Source of the DNA: Robertmurraya sp.
GTDB lineage: Bacteria; Bacillota; Bacilli; Bacillales; Cytobacillaceae
NCBI GenBank assembly: GCA_025451895.1
Contig: JANWJP010000150.1
Span: 1 to 46,322, forward strand
Reading direction: 5' to 3'
Length of the DNA stretch: 46,322 bases
This document shows, in pieces, positions 7,316 through 16,101 of the stretch (positions within the stretch are counted from its first letter, which is position 1; the number at the start of each line of letters is the position of its first letter). The notes below the pieces were generated by a model. The model ran no database searches, was not told the origin of the DNA, and worked only from the letters and a program-made list of their open reading frames with translations. A program made the translations under genes and the position numbers.

Positions 7316-7813
7316 CTATTCCACACGGAATGCTTTTACATATTTAATTGGGTTATTCCGATTAGAGCCGTCGGCAAAATAACAATGGACAGGCCCATCT
7401 TCTTTCAGACTTTTTCCGTCTCTGGAAAAATTCAAAAGCAATTCCTTTCCTTGTTTCATTGAGATTGCCACTTCCCCATGGGCGGTTTCAATAATTATTT
7501 TTTCAGCATCCGGCTCCGGTTCTGCATTTTCAAGAAAAGGTTTAAACGGCATACAATAAGTCCCGGAAATTTCTTTCTTTTTATTGAATACAGTCTCGCT
7601 CACCAGAGTAGGCGGCTTAATTGCTCCTTCAGTGATTTCCCGTTCCCATTGTGCTGCGTGTCTTTGGACTGTATTGATTTTCTTTTCCGTAAAATCCTCT
7701 TTTCCCTCCAAAACAGCGTCCAATTCTCTTTTTCGATCATCAAATATCCACACTCCGGGATCCAGGGTAATTTGAAATTTTACTCTTCCTTTTATTAAAA
7801 TAATTTGGTCCAT
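7316..7813 (-). CDS. ylaL: YlaL family protein
   Basis: A 165-residue soluble protein beginning MDQIILIKGRVKFQITLDPGVWIFDDRK (quoted here in part; the VWIFDDRK block is the clearest marker). It has a conserved middle region with AAQWEREITEGAIKPPT and a C-terminal SNRNNPIKYVKAFRVE. I recognise this as the Bacillaceae YlaL type by its sequence and its place between the phoH-type gene and ylaN. Some genomes label relatives as peptidyl-prolyl isomerases, but I see no motif to support that. The ATG at 7813 has GAGAGGGGGA on the minus strand. The ylaM glutaminase gene that follows in B. subtilis is missing. Confidence 0.72.
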   Translation of the reverse strand: MDQIILIKGRVKFQITLDPGVWIFDDRKRELDAVLEGKEDFTEKKINTVQRHAAQWEREITEGAIKPPTLVSETVFNKKKEISGTYCMPFKPFLENAEPEPDAEKIIIETAHGEVAISMKQGKELLLNFSRDGKSLKEDGPVHCYFADGSNRNNPIKYVKAFRVE

Positions 7814-7984
7814 GATATCCCCCTCTCCAAATGTATTGTTGTTAATTTTTTAAACAGACGGATACGGAAAATTTCTTAAATCTGCTTCGACTATAAGTAT
7901 AACCGCGGGGACAAAAATTGCCTACTGATGATTTTTTTTGTACAATTATATCTATTAGTAAAAAACAACAATTCCTTATATTTC

Positions 7985-8013
7985 TTGCATTTTTCTTTAT
8001 GTACGGTTAGAAT
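7985..8013 (+). promoter_or_regulatory. Candidate sigma-A promoter of ylaN
   Basis: TTGCAT (7985-7990), a 17-nt spacer, then TAGAAT (8008-8013). A second -10-like TATAAT lies at 8022-8027 but lacks a good -35. It lies 37 nt before the ylaN start. Confidence 0.45.
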
Positions 8014-8049
8014 TTAATAAGTATAATCGCTCGGGAAACGGGGGGAGAC

Positions 8050-8334
8050 ATGTTGGCGTCTGATATGGTGGTCGAACATCGAGAGAAGGCTTATGCTCTG
8101 TTGAAGGCTGACGCTGATAAAATTTTAAGATTGATTAAAGTGCAGATGGATCATTTAACAATGCCTCAGTGCCCTCTATATGAAGAGGTATTGGATACAC
8201 AAATGTTCGGTTTATCCAGAGAAATAGATTTTGCCGTTCGCCTCGGCCTTATAGACAGTAAGGAAGGAAAGGCCATCTTGGATGAATTGGAAAGTGAACT
8301 TTCCGCACTGCATGAAGCGTCATTAAAAAAATAA
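8050..8334 (+). CDS. ylaN: YlaN family (UPF0358) iron-responsive protein
   Basis: A 94-residue, mostly helical protein with the strongly conserved block [20 protein letters not shown] followed by [11 protein letters not shown], diagnostic of YlaN/UPF0358. In Staphylococcus and Bacillus, YlaN is reported to bind Fe(II) and act on the Fur regulator; the single Cys in PQCPLY is conserved. The listed ATG 8050 is close to the G-rich SD (8040-8047). The TTG at 8053 would give better spacing and the family-typical MASDM start, so the true start may be 3 nt later. A strong terminator follows at once. Confidence 0.9.
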   Translation: MLASDMVVEHREKAYALLKADADKILRLIKVQMDHLTMPQCPLYEEVLDTQMFGLSREIDFAVRLGLIDSKEGKAILDELESELSALHEASLKK

Positions 8335-8340
8335 AATGTG

Positions 8341-8380
8341 AAAACTCAAACGTTCATTTATGCTGCGTTTGAGTTTTTTT
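8341..8380 (+). terminator. Strong intrinsic terminator of ylaN
   Basis: AAAACTCAAACG (8341-8352) pairs perfectly with CGTTTGAGTTTT (8366-8377), and Ts continue to 8380. It ends the ylaN unit ahead of ftsW. Confidence 0.9.
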
Positions 8381-8554
8381 AAAAAATGACAGGCATTTTG
8401 CCGCAGGACCGCTTGCACCGGTAAGTTTGCAGGCTGCTATCATCTGTTCGTGTTCTCTTGCCTCTATAAAAAACTAATCATGGCGCAGGAATTTCTTTTT
8501 CTTTAAACGGAAACAGTAAAAAATTGGAAACCTGCAGATAAGGAAGAGAAAATT

Positions 8555-9778
8555 ATGTTGGGGAAGATTCTCAAATCATATGATTATTCATTAATAATTG
8601 TTGCTGTTTTATTATCTGTTTTCGGCCTGATTATGATATACAGCGCCAGTGCTGTGACTGCCATGCAGTTGTATGGTTATGAAAGCGATCATTTTTTCGC
8701 AAGGCAGAGATTATTTCTTATTGCCGGCTTATTTGTTTTTTTAATTTTTGCCATCTTTCCCTATAAAATATGGCTCAGCAATAAAATATTAATACCTCTC
8801 GTCTTAATAACGATTTCATCGTTAATCGCCCTGTTGTTTTTCGGTAATGTAACCGGAAATGCACAAAGTTGGTTTCAAATCGGCCCCTTTAAGGTCCAGC
8901 CTTCCGAATTTGTAAAAATCAGTATGATTATTTATCTTTCAGCCGTCTATGCCAAAAAACAACCGTACATAAATGAATTTAACAAGGGTGTTGTGCCGCC
9001 GATTGTTTATCTGGTGTTGGTTTCCATGTTAATAATTATGCAGCCGGATTACGGCACAGCCGGGATTATTTTTTTAATCGGTGCCTTTATTATCTTTTCC
9101 TCGGGCATGAATTTAAAAAATATGTTAAAACTTGCTGCAATTGGTGCTGCAGTTGCGGTGATCGCTTTCCTTTTACTAAAAGATAAAATATTGACAGAGG
9201 AAGGTTTAAGCAGAGTCAATACATTCTTTGATCCATTTGCGGTTGAGCAAGATGAAGGCTATCAGATTGTCAATTCTTATATTGCGATTGCCTCAGGCGG
9301 ACTAAAGGGGCTCGGTCTCGGGGAGAGTGTTCAGAAATTGGGTTATTTGCCCGAACCGCACACCGATTTTATTATGGCTATAGTTGCAGAAGAATTAGGG
9401 ATCTTCGGAGTTTTGTTTGTCCTTTTTTCCTTAAGTTATATTGTGTTAAGAGGAATTTTGATAGGTCTAAGATGCAAGGATGCATTCGGAAGCCTGTTGG
9501 CGATCGGTATTTCAAGCATGATTGGCATTCAATCGTTTATTAATTTGGGCGGAATCACCGGAGTCATCCCGTTGACTGGAGTTCCTCTTCCCTTTGTCAG
9601 TTATGGCGGTTCTTCTATTTTACAGTTGTCCATCGCAATGGGAATTCTTGTCAATGTTTCAAGGTATATGAATTATGATCGAAAATATAAAAATTCCTCC
9701 GGGAAACATGTTCCCGGGAAAGAAAAGAAAAAGTCAAAGCTTGCTGTTGTTTCCAGGCGGGCTGTAAAATTGCATTGA
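8555..9778 (+). CDS. ftsW: Peptidoglycan glycosyltransferase FtsW (SEDS family)
   Basis: A 407-residue SEDS-family membrane protein that polymerises lipid II at the division septum with its partner class B PBP (PBP2B, encoded at 41613). About ten membrane segments are visible, starting LIIVAVLLSVFGLIMIYSAS. Family signatures include GNAQSWFQIGPFKVQPSEF, the EPHTDFIMAIVAEELG loop and PLTGVPLPFVSYGGSS near the C-terminus. A basic cytoplasmic tail ends the protein. The ATG at 8555 has AAGGAAGAG upstream. Its place before pycA identifies it as the ylaO/FtsW copy and not RodA or SpoVE. Confidence 0.93.
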   Translation: MLGKILKSYDYSLIIVAVLLSVFGLIMIYSASAVTAMQLYGYESDHFFARQRLFLIAGLFVFLIFAIFPYKIWLSNKILIPLVLITISSLIALLFFGNVTGNAQSWFQIGPFKVQPSEFVKISMIIYLSAVYAKKQPYINEFNKGVVPPIVYLVLVSMLIIMQPDYGTAGIIFLIGAFIIFSSGMNLKNMLKLAAIGAAVAVIAFLLLKDKILTEEGLSRVNTFFDPFAVEQDEGYQIVNSYIAIASGGLKGLGLGESVQKLGYLPEPHTDFIMAIVAEELGIFGVLFVLFSLSYIVLRGILIGLRCKDAFGSLLAIGISSMIGIQSFINLGGITGVIPLTGVPLPFVSYGGSSILQLSIAMGILVNVSRYMNYDRKYKNSSGKHVPGKEKKKSKLAVVSRRAVKLH

Positions 9779-9837
9779 TCAGAGAAGAATGTAAAAACTC
9801 CCAATGCAGAAATTTATCTTTTTCGGTTTCAATTCAG

Positions 9838-9900
9838 CGGAAAAGCACTTATTCATACCGTAAAGTATGGGCAATAAACAGCTTTTCCGTTTAATTTTTC
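9838..9900 (+). terminator. Intrinsic terminator after ftsW
   Basis: CGGAAAAGC (9838-9846) pairs with GCTTTTCCG (9881-9889). The loop holds a second small hairpin, CATAC (9854-9858) with GTATG (9865-9869). TTTAATTTTTC follows. Confidence 0.75.
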
Positions 9901-9983
9901 TATAAAAAATAAATATTGAACCGGGATCAGCTTTTCCGGTCAGATTTAGAAATGTTTTCGCAGGAATTATTTTCTATTATTGT

Positions 9984-10047
9984 CTATATTTTAATATTTC
10001 TTGAAAATATAGATGATTGGGACGGAACAATACGGATGGTTTCGTCC
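9984..10047 (+). promoter_or_regulatory. Paired hairpins in the pycA upstream region
   Basis: Two inverted repeats lie 42-105 nt before the pycA ATG. CTATATTTT (9984-9992) faces AAAATATAG (10004-10012), and GGACGGAAC (10020-10028) pairs with GTTTCGTCC (10039-10047) with one G-U pair. No T-run follows. The AT-rich repeat could be an operator, and the second a leader hairpin. The rest of the 311-bp gap after ftsW holds only the ftsW terminator; I see no known riboswitch class. Confidence 0.4.
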
Positions 10048-10089
10048 GGCGTAAAAATGACAAAAAATCTATTGCATCGAGGTGTTTTT

Positions 10090-13000
10090 ATGACAAGGAC
10101 AATTCGTAAAGTATTGGTAGCTAACAGGGGCGAAATTGCCATTCGTGTTTTTCGTGCATGTACGGAGCTGGGGATTCGTACGGTGGCTATTTATTCTAAA
10201 GAAGATTCAGGCTCATATCACCGTTATAAGGCAGATGAGGCTTATCTAGTCGGAGAAGGAAAAAAGCCGATCGAAGCCTATTTGGATATTGAAGGAATTA
10301 TTGAGATCGCCAAAGCGACAGAGGTTGATGCCATTCATCCAGGCTATGGCTTTTTATCAGAGAATATAGAATTTGCGAAAAGATGTGAAGAAGAAGGGAT
10401 TATTTTTATCGGTCCGGAAATCAGGCATCTGGATATGTTTGGCGATAAGGTAAAAGCACGCCGGCAGGCAGAGTTGGCAGGTATACCGGTTATTCCCGGT
10501 AGTGACGGGCCTGTAAAGAGTTTGCAAGAAGTAGTTGATTTTGGAAAAGAGTATGGTTATCCGTTGATTATAAAGGCTTCTCTTGGAGGCGGAGGCCGGG
10601 GAATGAGAATTATCAGAAGTCCAAAGGAAGTAAAGCAGGCTTATGAGCGGGCTAAATCTGAAGCTAAAGCAGCTTTTGGCAGTGATGAAGTATATGTGGA
10701 AAAATTAATAGAACGCCCGAAGCATATTGAGGTTCAAATTTTTGGTGATAAACATGGCAATGTGATCCACTTGTTTGAGAGAGATTGTTCGGTGCAAAGG
10801 CGTCACCAAAAAGTAGTTGAAGTTGCTCCGAGTGTTTCCCTTGACAAAAAGCTGCAGGAGGAAATTTGCGCTGCAGCCGTGAAACTGATGAAGAATGTCA
10901 AATATGTAAATGCGGGAACGGTGGAATTTTTAGTAACAAATAATGAGTTTTATTTTATAGAAGTTAATCCCCGTGTCCAGGTTGAGCATACGATTACAGA
11001 AATGATTACGGGAGTGGACATTGTCCAGACGCAAATTCTTGTTGCTGAAGGCCACAGTCTTCATTCAGAAAAGGTGGCCATTCCAAAACAGGAGCATATC
11101 GCTGCACACGGATATGCCATCCAGGCAAGGGTGACAACCGAGGATCCGTTAAATGATTTTATGCCTGATACAGGCCGGATTATGGCTTACCGTTCCGGAG
11201 GAGGATTCGGTGTCCGTCTTGATACCGGGAATAGTTTCCAGGGAGCCGTGATTACACCGTATTATGACAGTCTGCTCGTAAAAGTATCAACACATGCGTT
11301 AACCTTTGAGCAGGCTGCTGCAAAAATGATTAGAAATCTTCAGGAATTCCGTATCAGGGGAATTAAGACTAATATTCCTTTTCTGGTGAATGTGGTAAAA
11401 CACCCTAAATTCAGAAAAGGGGAGTATGACACTTCTTTTATTGATGAAACGCCTGAATTATTTCTATTTCCTGTCAGCAAGGACCGGGGCACTAAAATGC
11501 TCACCTATATCGGCAATGTTACAGTAAACGGTTTTCCGGGCATTGAAAAAAAGAAGCGGCCGGTATTTGACAAACCGCGGGTTCCAAAAGTTAAATATAA
11601 TATTCCGTATCAAACCGGCACAAAACAAATTCTTGATAAATACGGTCCCAAAGGAGTTGTTAATTGGATTAAGGAACAGAAAAAGGTTCTCCTCACAGAT
11701 ACCACATTTCGTGATGCGCATCAGTCCCTTTTGGCAACGAGGGTAAGAACCATTGATATGTTGCATATCGCTGTTCCTGCCGCAAAACTTGTCCCTGAGT
11801 TATTTTCTTTTGAAATGTGGGGCGGGGCAACTTTTGATGTTGCTTACCGGTTCCTGAAAGAGGATCCTTGGGAAAGGTTGTTAAAGCTCAGGAAAGCCAT
11901 TCCCAATGTTTTATTGCAAATGCTGTTAAGGGCATCAAATGCTGTTGGCTATACGAACTATCCGGATAATGTGATCATGGAGTTTGTCGAAAAATCAGCA
12001 TATGCAGGCATAGACGTTTTCCGGATTTTTGACAGCCTCAACTGGGTAAAAGGGATGGAAGTTGCCATTGATGCAGTCAGAAGAACGGGGAAAATTGCCG
12101 AAGCTTCCATTTGTTATACCGGCGATATCCTTGATCCGACAAGAACTAAATATTCTCTTGACTATTATAAAGCACTAGCAAAAGAGCTTGAAAAGCAGGG
12201 TGCGCATATTCTCGGAATTAAGGATATGGCAGGTTTGCTGAAGCCTGAAGCGGCCTACACATTAATCTCGGCTTTAAAAGAAACAGTCGATATTCCGATT
12301 CATTTGCACACGCATGATACAAGCGGGAACGGAATTTACACTTATGCCAGGGCGGTCGAGGCCGGTGTGGATATTGTTGATGTTGCAATCAGTTCGATGG
12401 CAGGATTAACTTCCCAGCCCAGTGCAAATTCCTTATACTATGCACTTTTAGGCAACGAGCGGCAAACTGCTGTAAATATCAACGCCCTTGAACAGATTTC
12501 CCGCTATTGGGAAGATGTGAGAAAGTATTATCAGGATTTTGAAAGTGGTATGAAATCACCACATACAGAGGTTTATCAGCATGAAATGCCCGGTGGCCAG
12601 TACAGTAATCTGCAGCAGCAGGCAAAGGCTGTCGGATTAGGCGACAGATGGGATGAAGTGAAACAAATGTATTCCCGTGTGAATAAAATGTTCGGGGATA
12701 TTGTCAAGGTAACCCCGTCTTCCAAGGTGGTCGGCGATATGGCTCTGTTTATGGTCCAAAACGACTTGACGGAAGAACAGGTTTTGGAGAGAGGAATGAC
12801 GATTGATTTCCCTGATTCAGTCGTAGAATTTTTTGAAGGATACCTTGGACAGCCCGAAGGAGGATTTCCAAAAGAGCTGCAAAAGGTAATTCTGAAAGGG
12901 AAAGAACCGATCACAGTCCGGCCGGGAGAACTCCTTGATCCGGTGGATTTCAAAGCTGTCGAAGCTAAATTATATAAAGAGCTCGGCCGTCCGGTAACGG

Positions 13001-13530
13001 ATTTTGAAATACTTTCCTATGCCTTGTATCCAAAAGTATTTATGGAGTATTTAGAGACAGTTGAAAAATATGGCGATGTTTCTGTTCTAGATACTCCGAC
13101 CTTTTTATATGGTATGCGTCTCGGCGAAGAAATCGAGGTTGAAATTGAAACCGGAAAAACACTGATTGTTAAATTGGTTGCCATTGGCCAGCCTCAGGTT
13201 GACGGAACAAGAACCGTCTATTTTGAATTGAACGGACAGCCGCGCGAAGTTGTTATTAAGGATGAGAGTATTAAATCGACCGTGGCTGAAAAGATAAAAG
13301 CTGATCCGAAAAATGATTCCCACATCGGGGCAACGATGCCGGGCACTGTAATAAAAGTTTTGGTTGAAAAAGGTGAAAAGGTTGAAAGAGGAGACCATCT
13401 CATGATTACGGAAGCCATGAAAATGGAGACAACCGTTCAGGCTCCTTATTCGGGTACTGTCAGGGACATTTATGTAAAGAATGGCGAAAGTATTCAAACA
13501 GGTGATCTTTTAATAGAATTGGAAAAGTAA
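10090..13530 (+). CDS. pycA: Pyruvate carboxylase
   Basis: A 1146-residue biotin enzyme that carboxylates pyruvate to oxaloacetate, feeding the TCA cycle. Domains in order: biotin carboxylase (about 1-460, with the Gly-rich ATP loop GGGGRGMR from residue 165 and EVNPRVQVEHT), carboxyltransferase (from about 530, LLTDTTFRDAHQSLLATR, then metal ligands in HLHTHDTSG), and a C-terminal biotinyl domain with Lys1111 in EAMKMET, 35 residues from the end. Length matches the B. subtilis enzyme. The ATG at 10090 follows GAGGTG (10079-10084) by 5 nt and gives MTRTIRKVLVANRGE; the upstream in-frame extension is not conserved-looking. A terminator follows and is shared with convergent ctaA. Confidence 0.97.
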   Translation: MTRTIRKVLVANRGEIAIRVFRACTELGIRTVAIYSKEDSGSYHRYKADEAYLVGEGKKPIEAYLDIEGIIEIAKATEVDAIHPGYGFLSENIEFAKRCEEEGIIFIGPEIRHLDMFGDKVKARRQAELAGIPVIPGSDGPVKSLQEVVDFGKEYGYPLIIKASLGGGGRGMRIIRSPKEVKQAYERAKSEAKAAFGSDEVYVEKLIERPKHIEVQIFGDKHGNVIHLFERDCSVQRRHQKVVEVAPSVSLDKKLQEEICAAAVKLMKNVKYVNAGTVEFLVTNNEFYFIEVNPRVQVEHTITEMITGVDIVQTQILVAEGHSLHSEKVAIPKQEHIAAHGYAIQARVTTEDPLNDFMPDTGRIMAYRSGGGFGVRLDTGNSFQGAVITPYYDSLLVKVSTHALTFEQAAAKMIRNLQEFRIRGIKTNIPFLVNVVKHPKFRKGEYDTSFIDETPELFLFPVSKDRGTKMLTYIGNVTVNGFPGIEKKKRPVFDKPRVPKVKYNIPYQTGTKQILDKYGPKGVVNWIKEQKKVLLTDTTFRDAHQSLLATRVRTIDMLHIAVPAAKLVPELFSFEMWGGATFDVAYRFLKEDPWERLLKLRKAIPNVLLQMLLRASNAVGYTNYPDNVIMEFVEKSAYAGIDVFRIFDSLNWVKGMEVAIDAVRRTGKIAEASICYTGDILDPTRTKYSLDYYKALAKELEKQGAHILGIKDMAGLLKPEAAYTLISALKETVDIPIHLHTHDTSGNGIYTYARAVEAGVDIVDVAISSMAGLTSQPSANSLYYALLGNERQTAVNINALEQISRYWEDVRKYYQDFESGMKSPHTEVYQHEMPGGQYSNLQQQAKAVGLGDRWDEVKQMYSRVNKMFGDIVKVTPSSKVVGDMALFMVQNDLTEEQVLERGMTIDFPDSVVEFFEGYLGQPEGGFPKELQKVILKGKEPITVRPGELLDPVDFKAVEAKLYKELGRPVTDFEILSYALYPKVFMEYLETVEKYGDVSVLDTPTFLYGMRLGEEIEVEIETGKTLIVKLVAIGQPQVDGTRTVYFELNGQPREVVIKDESIKSTVAEKIKADPKNDSHIGATMPGTVIKVLVEKGEKVERGDHLMITEAMKMETTVQAPYSGTVRDIYVKNGESIQTGDLLIELEK

Positions 13531-13571
13531 CAGGCGGGGATTATTACCTTTCCCGGTCCGGAAATAAAAAA

Positions 13572-13612
13572 GGCTGTCTGAAAGAACACATTCTTTTTGA
13601 CAGCCTGTTTCT
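13572..13612. terminator. Bidirectional terminator between pycA and ctaA
   Basis: GGCTGTC (13572-13578) pairs with GACAGCC (13599-13605), and an inner AAAGAA/TTCTTT extends the stem. Ts follow on the plus strand and an A-run precedes it, so it can serve ctaA on the minus strand too. Similar GGCTGTC arms recur at 20025 and 31903. Confidence 0.8.
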
Positions 13613-13674
13613 TTTGTTAAAAATAACTTTCTGTTGTTTGGTATCTTTATGACCCAAAATTTGAAACAGTAAAG

Positions 13675-14643
13675 TTAATGTGGCAGATGTCCTGCAGCGG
13701 ATATGGTTGGGGGAGGGACCGGAGTTTCTTCTCGGTATTTTTCCCGTTTTCTGCTCCGTGATGATAAAAGGACAAAATAGCTTAACAGTCCAAACAGGCA
13801 TGTTATAAAAAAAGCGTGGGCGAGGGATACTATTAAATCAATTCTGGTCAACACAACAACAGCTCCCGCGGCAATTTGGAGGATGATGAGAATAAAGGCG
13901 GTTATCCATCCCCAATATATAAGCTTCTGCTGTTTAAAATTTTTTATTGCCAGAAAGGTTATATATCCAATCCAAATCAATAGCATCCCGGCTGTAAAAC
14001 GGTGTCCCATTTGCACCCATTCCTGCAAATTGCCCGGCCAAGCGATTGCGCTGTTGACACAGAACGGCCAGTCTTTACAGGCAAGACCGGCATCAATATG
14101 TCTTACAAGTGCGCCTGTGTAAACAACTATAAAACTGTAGACAGTCACACCAATGGTATGCGTCCGCATTTTTTTATTTAAGTGCAAATTTTCAGTGTTG
14201 GGCCGTTTATCTGATTCAAAAACAAGCATGGTCAACAGGAACACGGTCGCGAAAGATATTAACGAAATCCCGAAATGGCCGGCAAGGATTAAATCAGATT
14301 GATCCCAAATGACCGCGGCCGCTCCGAGCAAAGATTGAAGGATGAGGAAAAAAACAGCCAAAAAAGCCAAAAATTTTGTTTCCCTAATATGTTTAATTGT
14401 TTTCCAAGTCCACACGGCAAGAATCAGAACCATTAATCCGACTATTCCTGAGATAAGCCGGTGAGTCCATTCGATAATTAGTTCGGCAGTAATGTCATCC
14501 GGAATCAACTTTCCGTGGCAAAGAGGCCATGAGCGTCCGCATCCCATCCCCGAATCAGTTTTTGTCACCAGCGCTCCCCCGAGAAGAACAAAAACCATAC
14601 CTACAGTAGTCAGAACAGAAAACACTTTTAATTGTTTTTTCAT
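13675..14643 (-). CDS. ctaA: Heme A synthase
   Basis: A 322-residue membrane protein that converts heme O to heme A by oxidising a methyl group. Eight hydrophobic segments are visible in two similar halves. The first extracellular loop carries the conserved Cys pair (C35 and C42 in GCGRSWPLC), followed by the catalytic Glu and heme-ligand His in EWTH (58-61). A second-half pair occurs in DAGLACKDWPFC. The C-terminus has an extra basic, Pro-rich tail. The ATG at 14643 has AAGGTGAG upstream. It is divergent from ctaB, the order seen in Bacillus, where both are tied to respiratory control. Confidence 0.95.
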   Translation of the reverse strand: MKKQLKVFSVLTTVGMVFVLLGGALVTKTDSGMGCGRSWPLCHGKLIPDDITAELIIEWTHRLISGIVGLMVLILAVWTWKTIKHIRETKFLAFLAVFFLILQSLLGAAAVIWDQSDLILAGHFGISLISFATVFLLTMLVFESDKRPNTENLHLNKKMRTHTIGVTVYSFIVVYTGALVRHIDAGLACKDWPFCVNSAIAWPGNLQEWVQMGHRFTAGMLLIWIGYITFLAIKNFKQQKLIYWGWITAFILIILQIAAGAVVVLTRIDLIVSLAHAFFITCLFGLLSYFVLLSSRSRKREKYREETPVPPPTISAAGHLPH

Positions 14644-15025
14644 TATCTCACCTTTTCTTAAAAGTTCACCAATTTGTCAAAATTAACGAAACCTGATATT
14701 AATAATCCTCTTATAAGACAGAATATTCTAATATTAATAATACATAATTTTTCCAAAAAAGAACAGAGAATAGATTGTTGATTTCATACATTAAGTACTA
14801 AATTCCAAAAATGTTAAAAACTTGAAATTAATAATAGATTTTGTTAGAAATAGAATAAAAGATTTTTAGTTTCTATCAGTAAGGAAACAACTTTCATGAA
14901 ATTTATGTTTGTTAATCTTGAATAAAAATGCCGGCATAAAACACAGAAAATTCATAAAAATACCACAATTGAGCAAAGAAATATGTTTTAATAAAATTGG
15001 TAAAAAGCTGTAAATTTCCTTAAAA
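14644..15025. other. AT-rich divergent control region of ctaA and ctaB
   Basis: This very AT-rich stretch separates the ctaA start from the ctaB promoter. It contains no believable gene: the frames through it are low-complexity. It must hold the ctaA promoter on the minus strand, but I cannot pick one with confidence. In B. subtilis ResD acts in the ctaA-ctaB region, and I cannot prove a site here. Confidence 0.45.
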
Positions 15026-15054
15026 TTGTCAGATTTTATTAATTCATGTTGTAA
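15026..15054 (+). promoter_or_regulatory. Candidate ctaB promoter with palindrome
   Basis: TTGTCA (15026-15031), a 17-nt spacer, then TTGTAA (15049-15054). The -10 lies in a short palindrome, ATGTT-GTA-AACAT (15046-15058), that could be an operator. The ctaB start is 25 nt downstream of the -10. Confidence 0.35.
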
Positions 15055-15079
15055 ACATAAAAAGGAAGGGGGACCCGAA

Positions 15080-16015
15080 GTGAATCCTAGAGCATTACAA
15101 AACAGAGAAATGCATGAAAATGGTTTAAATCTGGAGAATGCCGGTTCCGGAACGAGTCCGTTGAAAGAATTTTTATCCCTAATCAAAATTGGAATTGTTA
15201 TTTCCAATTTGATTACTGTATTTGCGGGAATTTGGCTGGCTTTATATTTTTCAGGTCTCGGATTTATGGAACATTTCAACCTTGTTTTGTTTACTTTAGC
15301 CGGTACGGCATTGATTATAGCGGGTTCCTGTTCAATTAATAACTATTTGGACCGTGATATTGATACTGTTATGGAACGAACGAAGGGAAGGCCGACTGTA
15401 ACAGGAAGAGTGAAGCCGAATAAAGCACTTGGACTTGGTGTGGTATTTATATTTGCGGGCATAATATTTTTGTTCCAAACGACCAAAACTGCGGCTATTT
15501 TAGGGATTACAGGTGTTTTTAGTTATGTTGTTCTTTATACTATTTGGACAAAACGCCGCTTTGCTGCAAATACAATCGTGGGCAGTATTTCCGGAGCGGT
15601 GCCCCCTTTAATTGGCTGGACGGCGGTGGATACGAATCTTAATGTGATGGCCCTTGGGCTGTTTTTAATCATGTTTTTGTGGCAGCCCCCTCATTTTTAT
15701 TCGTTGGCTATGAGAAGAGTCGATGATTATAAAAGGGCCGGTGTTCCGATGCTGCCGGTTGTAAAGGGACCGGAGCGGACAAAAATGAGCATCATGATGT
15801 GGATTGCCCTGCTGCTTCCGACTCCATTGCTGCTCTCTTCACTGGGAACCTCATTCATAGCGCTTGCATCATTGCTGAATCTCGGCTGGCTGGCATCCGG
15901 TTTTTATTATTACCGGAAAAAACCGCCGAAAATATGGGCTCAGAAGATGTTCATCTATTCTTTACAATATTTGACCATTCTGTTTTTATCTATGGTCGTT
16001 ATTACATTGTTCTGA
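15080..16015 (+). CDS. ctaB: Protoheme IX farnesyltransferase (heme O synthase)
   Basis: A 311-residue UbiA-family prenyltransferase that adds a farnesyl group to heme B, making heme O for CtaA. About nine membrane segments follow a soluble N-terminus. The Asp-rich substrate motif NNYLDRDID starts at residue 87, and the second conserved loop lies around YTIWTKRR. I place the start at GTG 15080, with AAGGAAGGGGGA (15062-15072) 8 nt upstream; an ATG frame from 15026 would overlap the likely promoter. Length fits the Bacillus enzyme. ctaC follows after 86 nt. Confidence 0.94.
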   Translation: MNPRALQNREMHENGLNLENAGSGTSPLKEFLSLIKIGIVISNLITVFAGIWLALYFSGLGFMEHFNLVLFTLAGTALIIAGSCSINNYLDRDIDTVMERTKGRPTVTGRVKPNKALGLGVVFIFAGIIFLFQTTKTAAILGITGVFSYVVLYTIWTKRRFAANTIVGSISGAVPPLIGWTAVDTNLNVMALGLFLIMFLWQPPHFYSLAMRRVDDYKRAGVPMLPVVKGPERTKMSIMMWIALLLPTPLLLSSLGTSFIALASLLNLGWLASGFYYYRKKPPKIWAQKMFIYSLQYLTILFLSMVVITLF

Positions 16016-16101
16016 ATCCATTCGGGGAGGGACTTTCTTTTCTTACAGGGAAAGAAGGTTTTAAATATTTTAAATTTTGTGGAAGAGGGGTTTGATAGGC
16101 A

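Noticed and set aside
11464-13497. Several 65-130-codon minus-strand frames within pycA
   Set aside because: They are shadows of a long, strongly conserved coding sequence.
14866-15279. A 137-codon minus-strand frame across the ctaA-ctaB gap and the ctaB start
   Set aside because: It overlaps conserved ctaB codons and the AT-rich control region, and its sequence is low in complexity and resembles no family.
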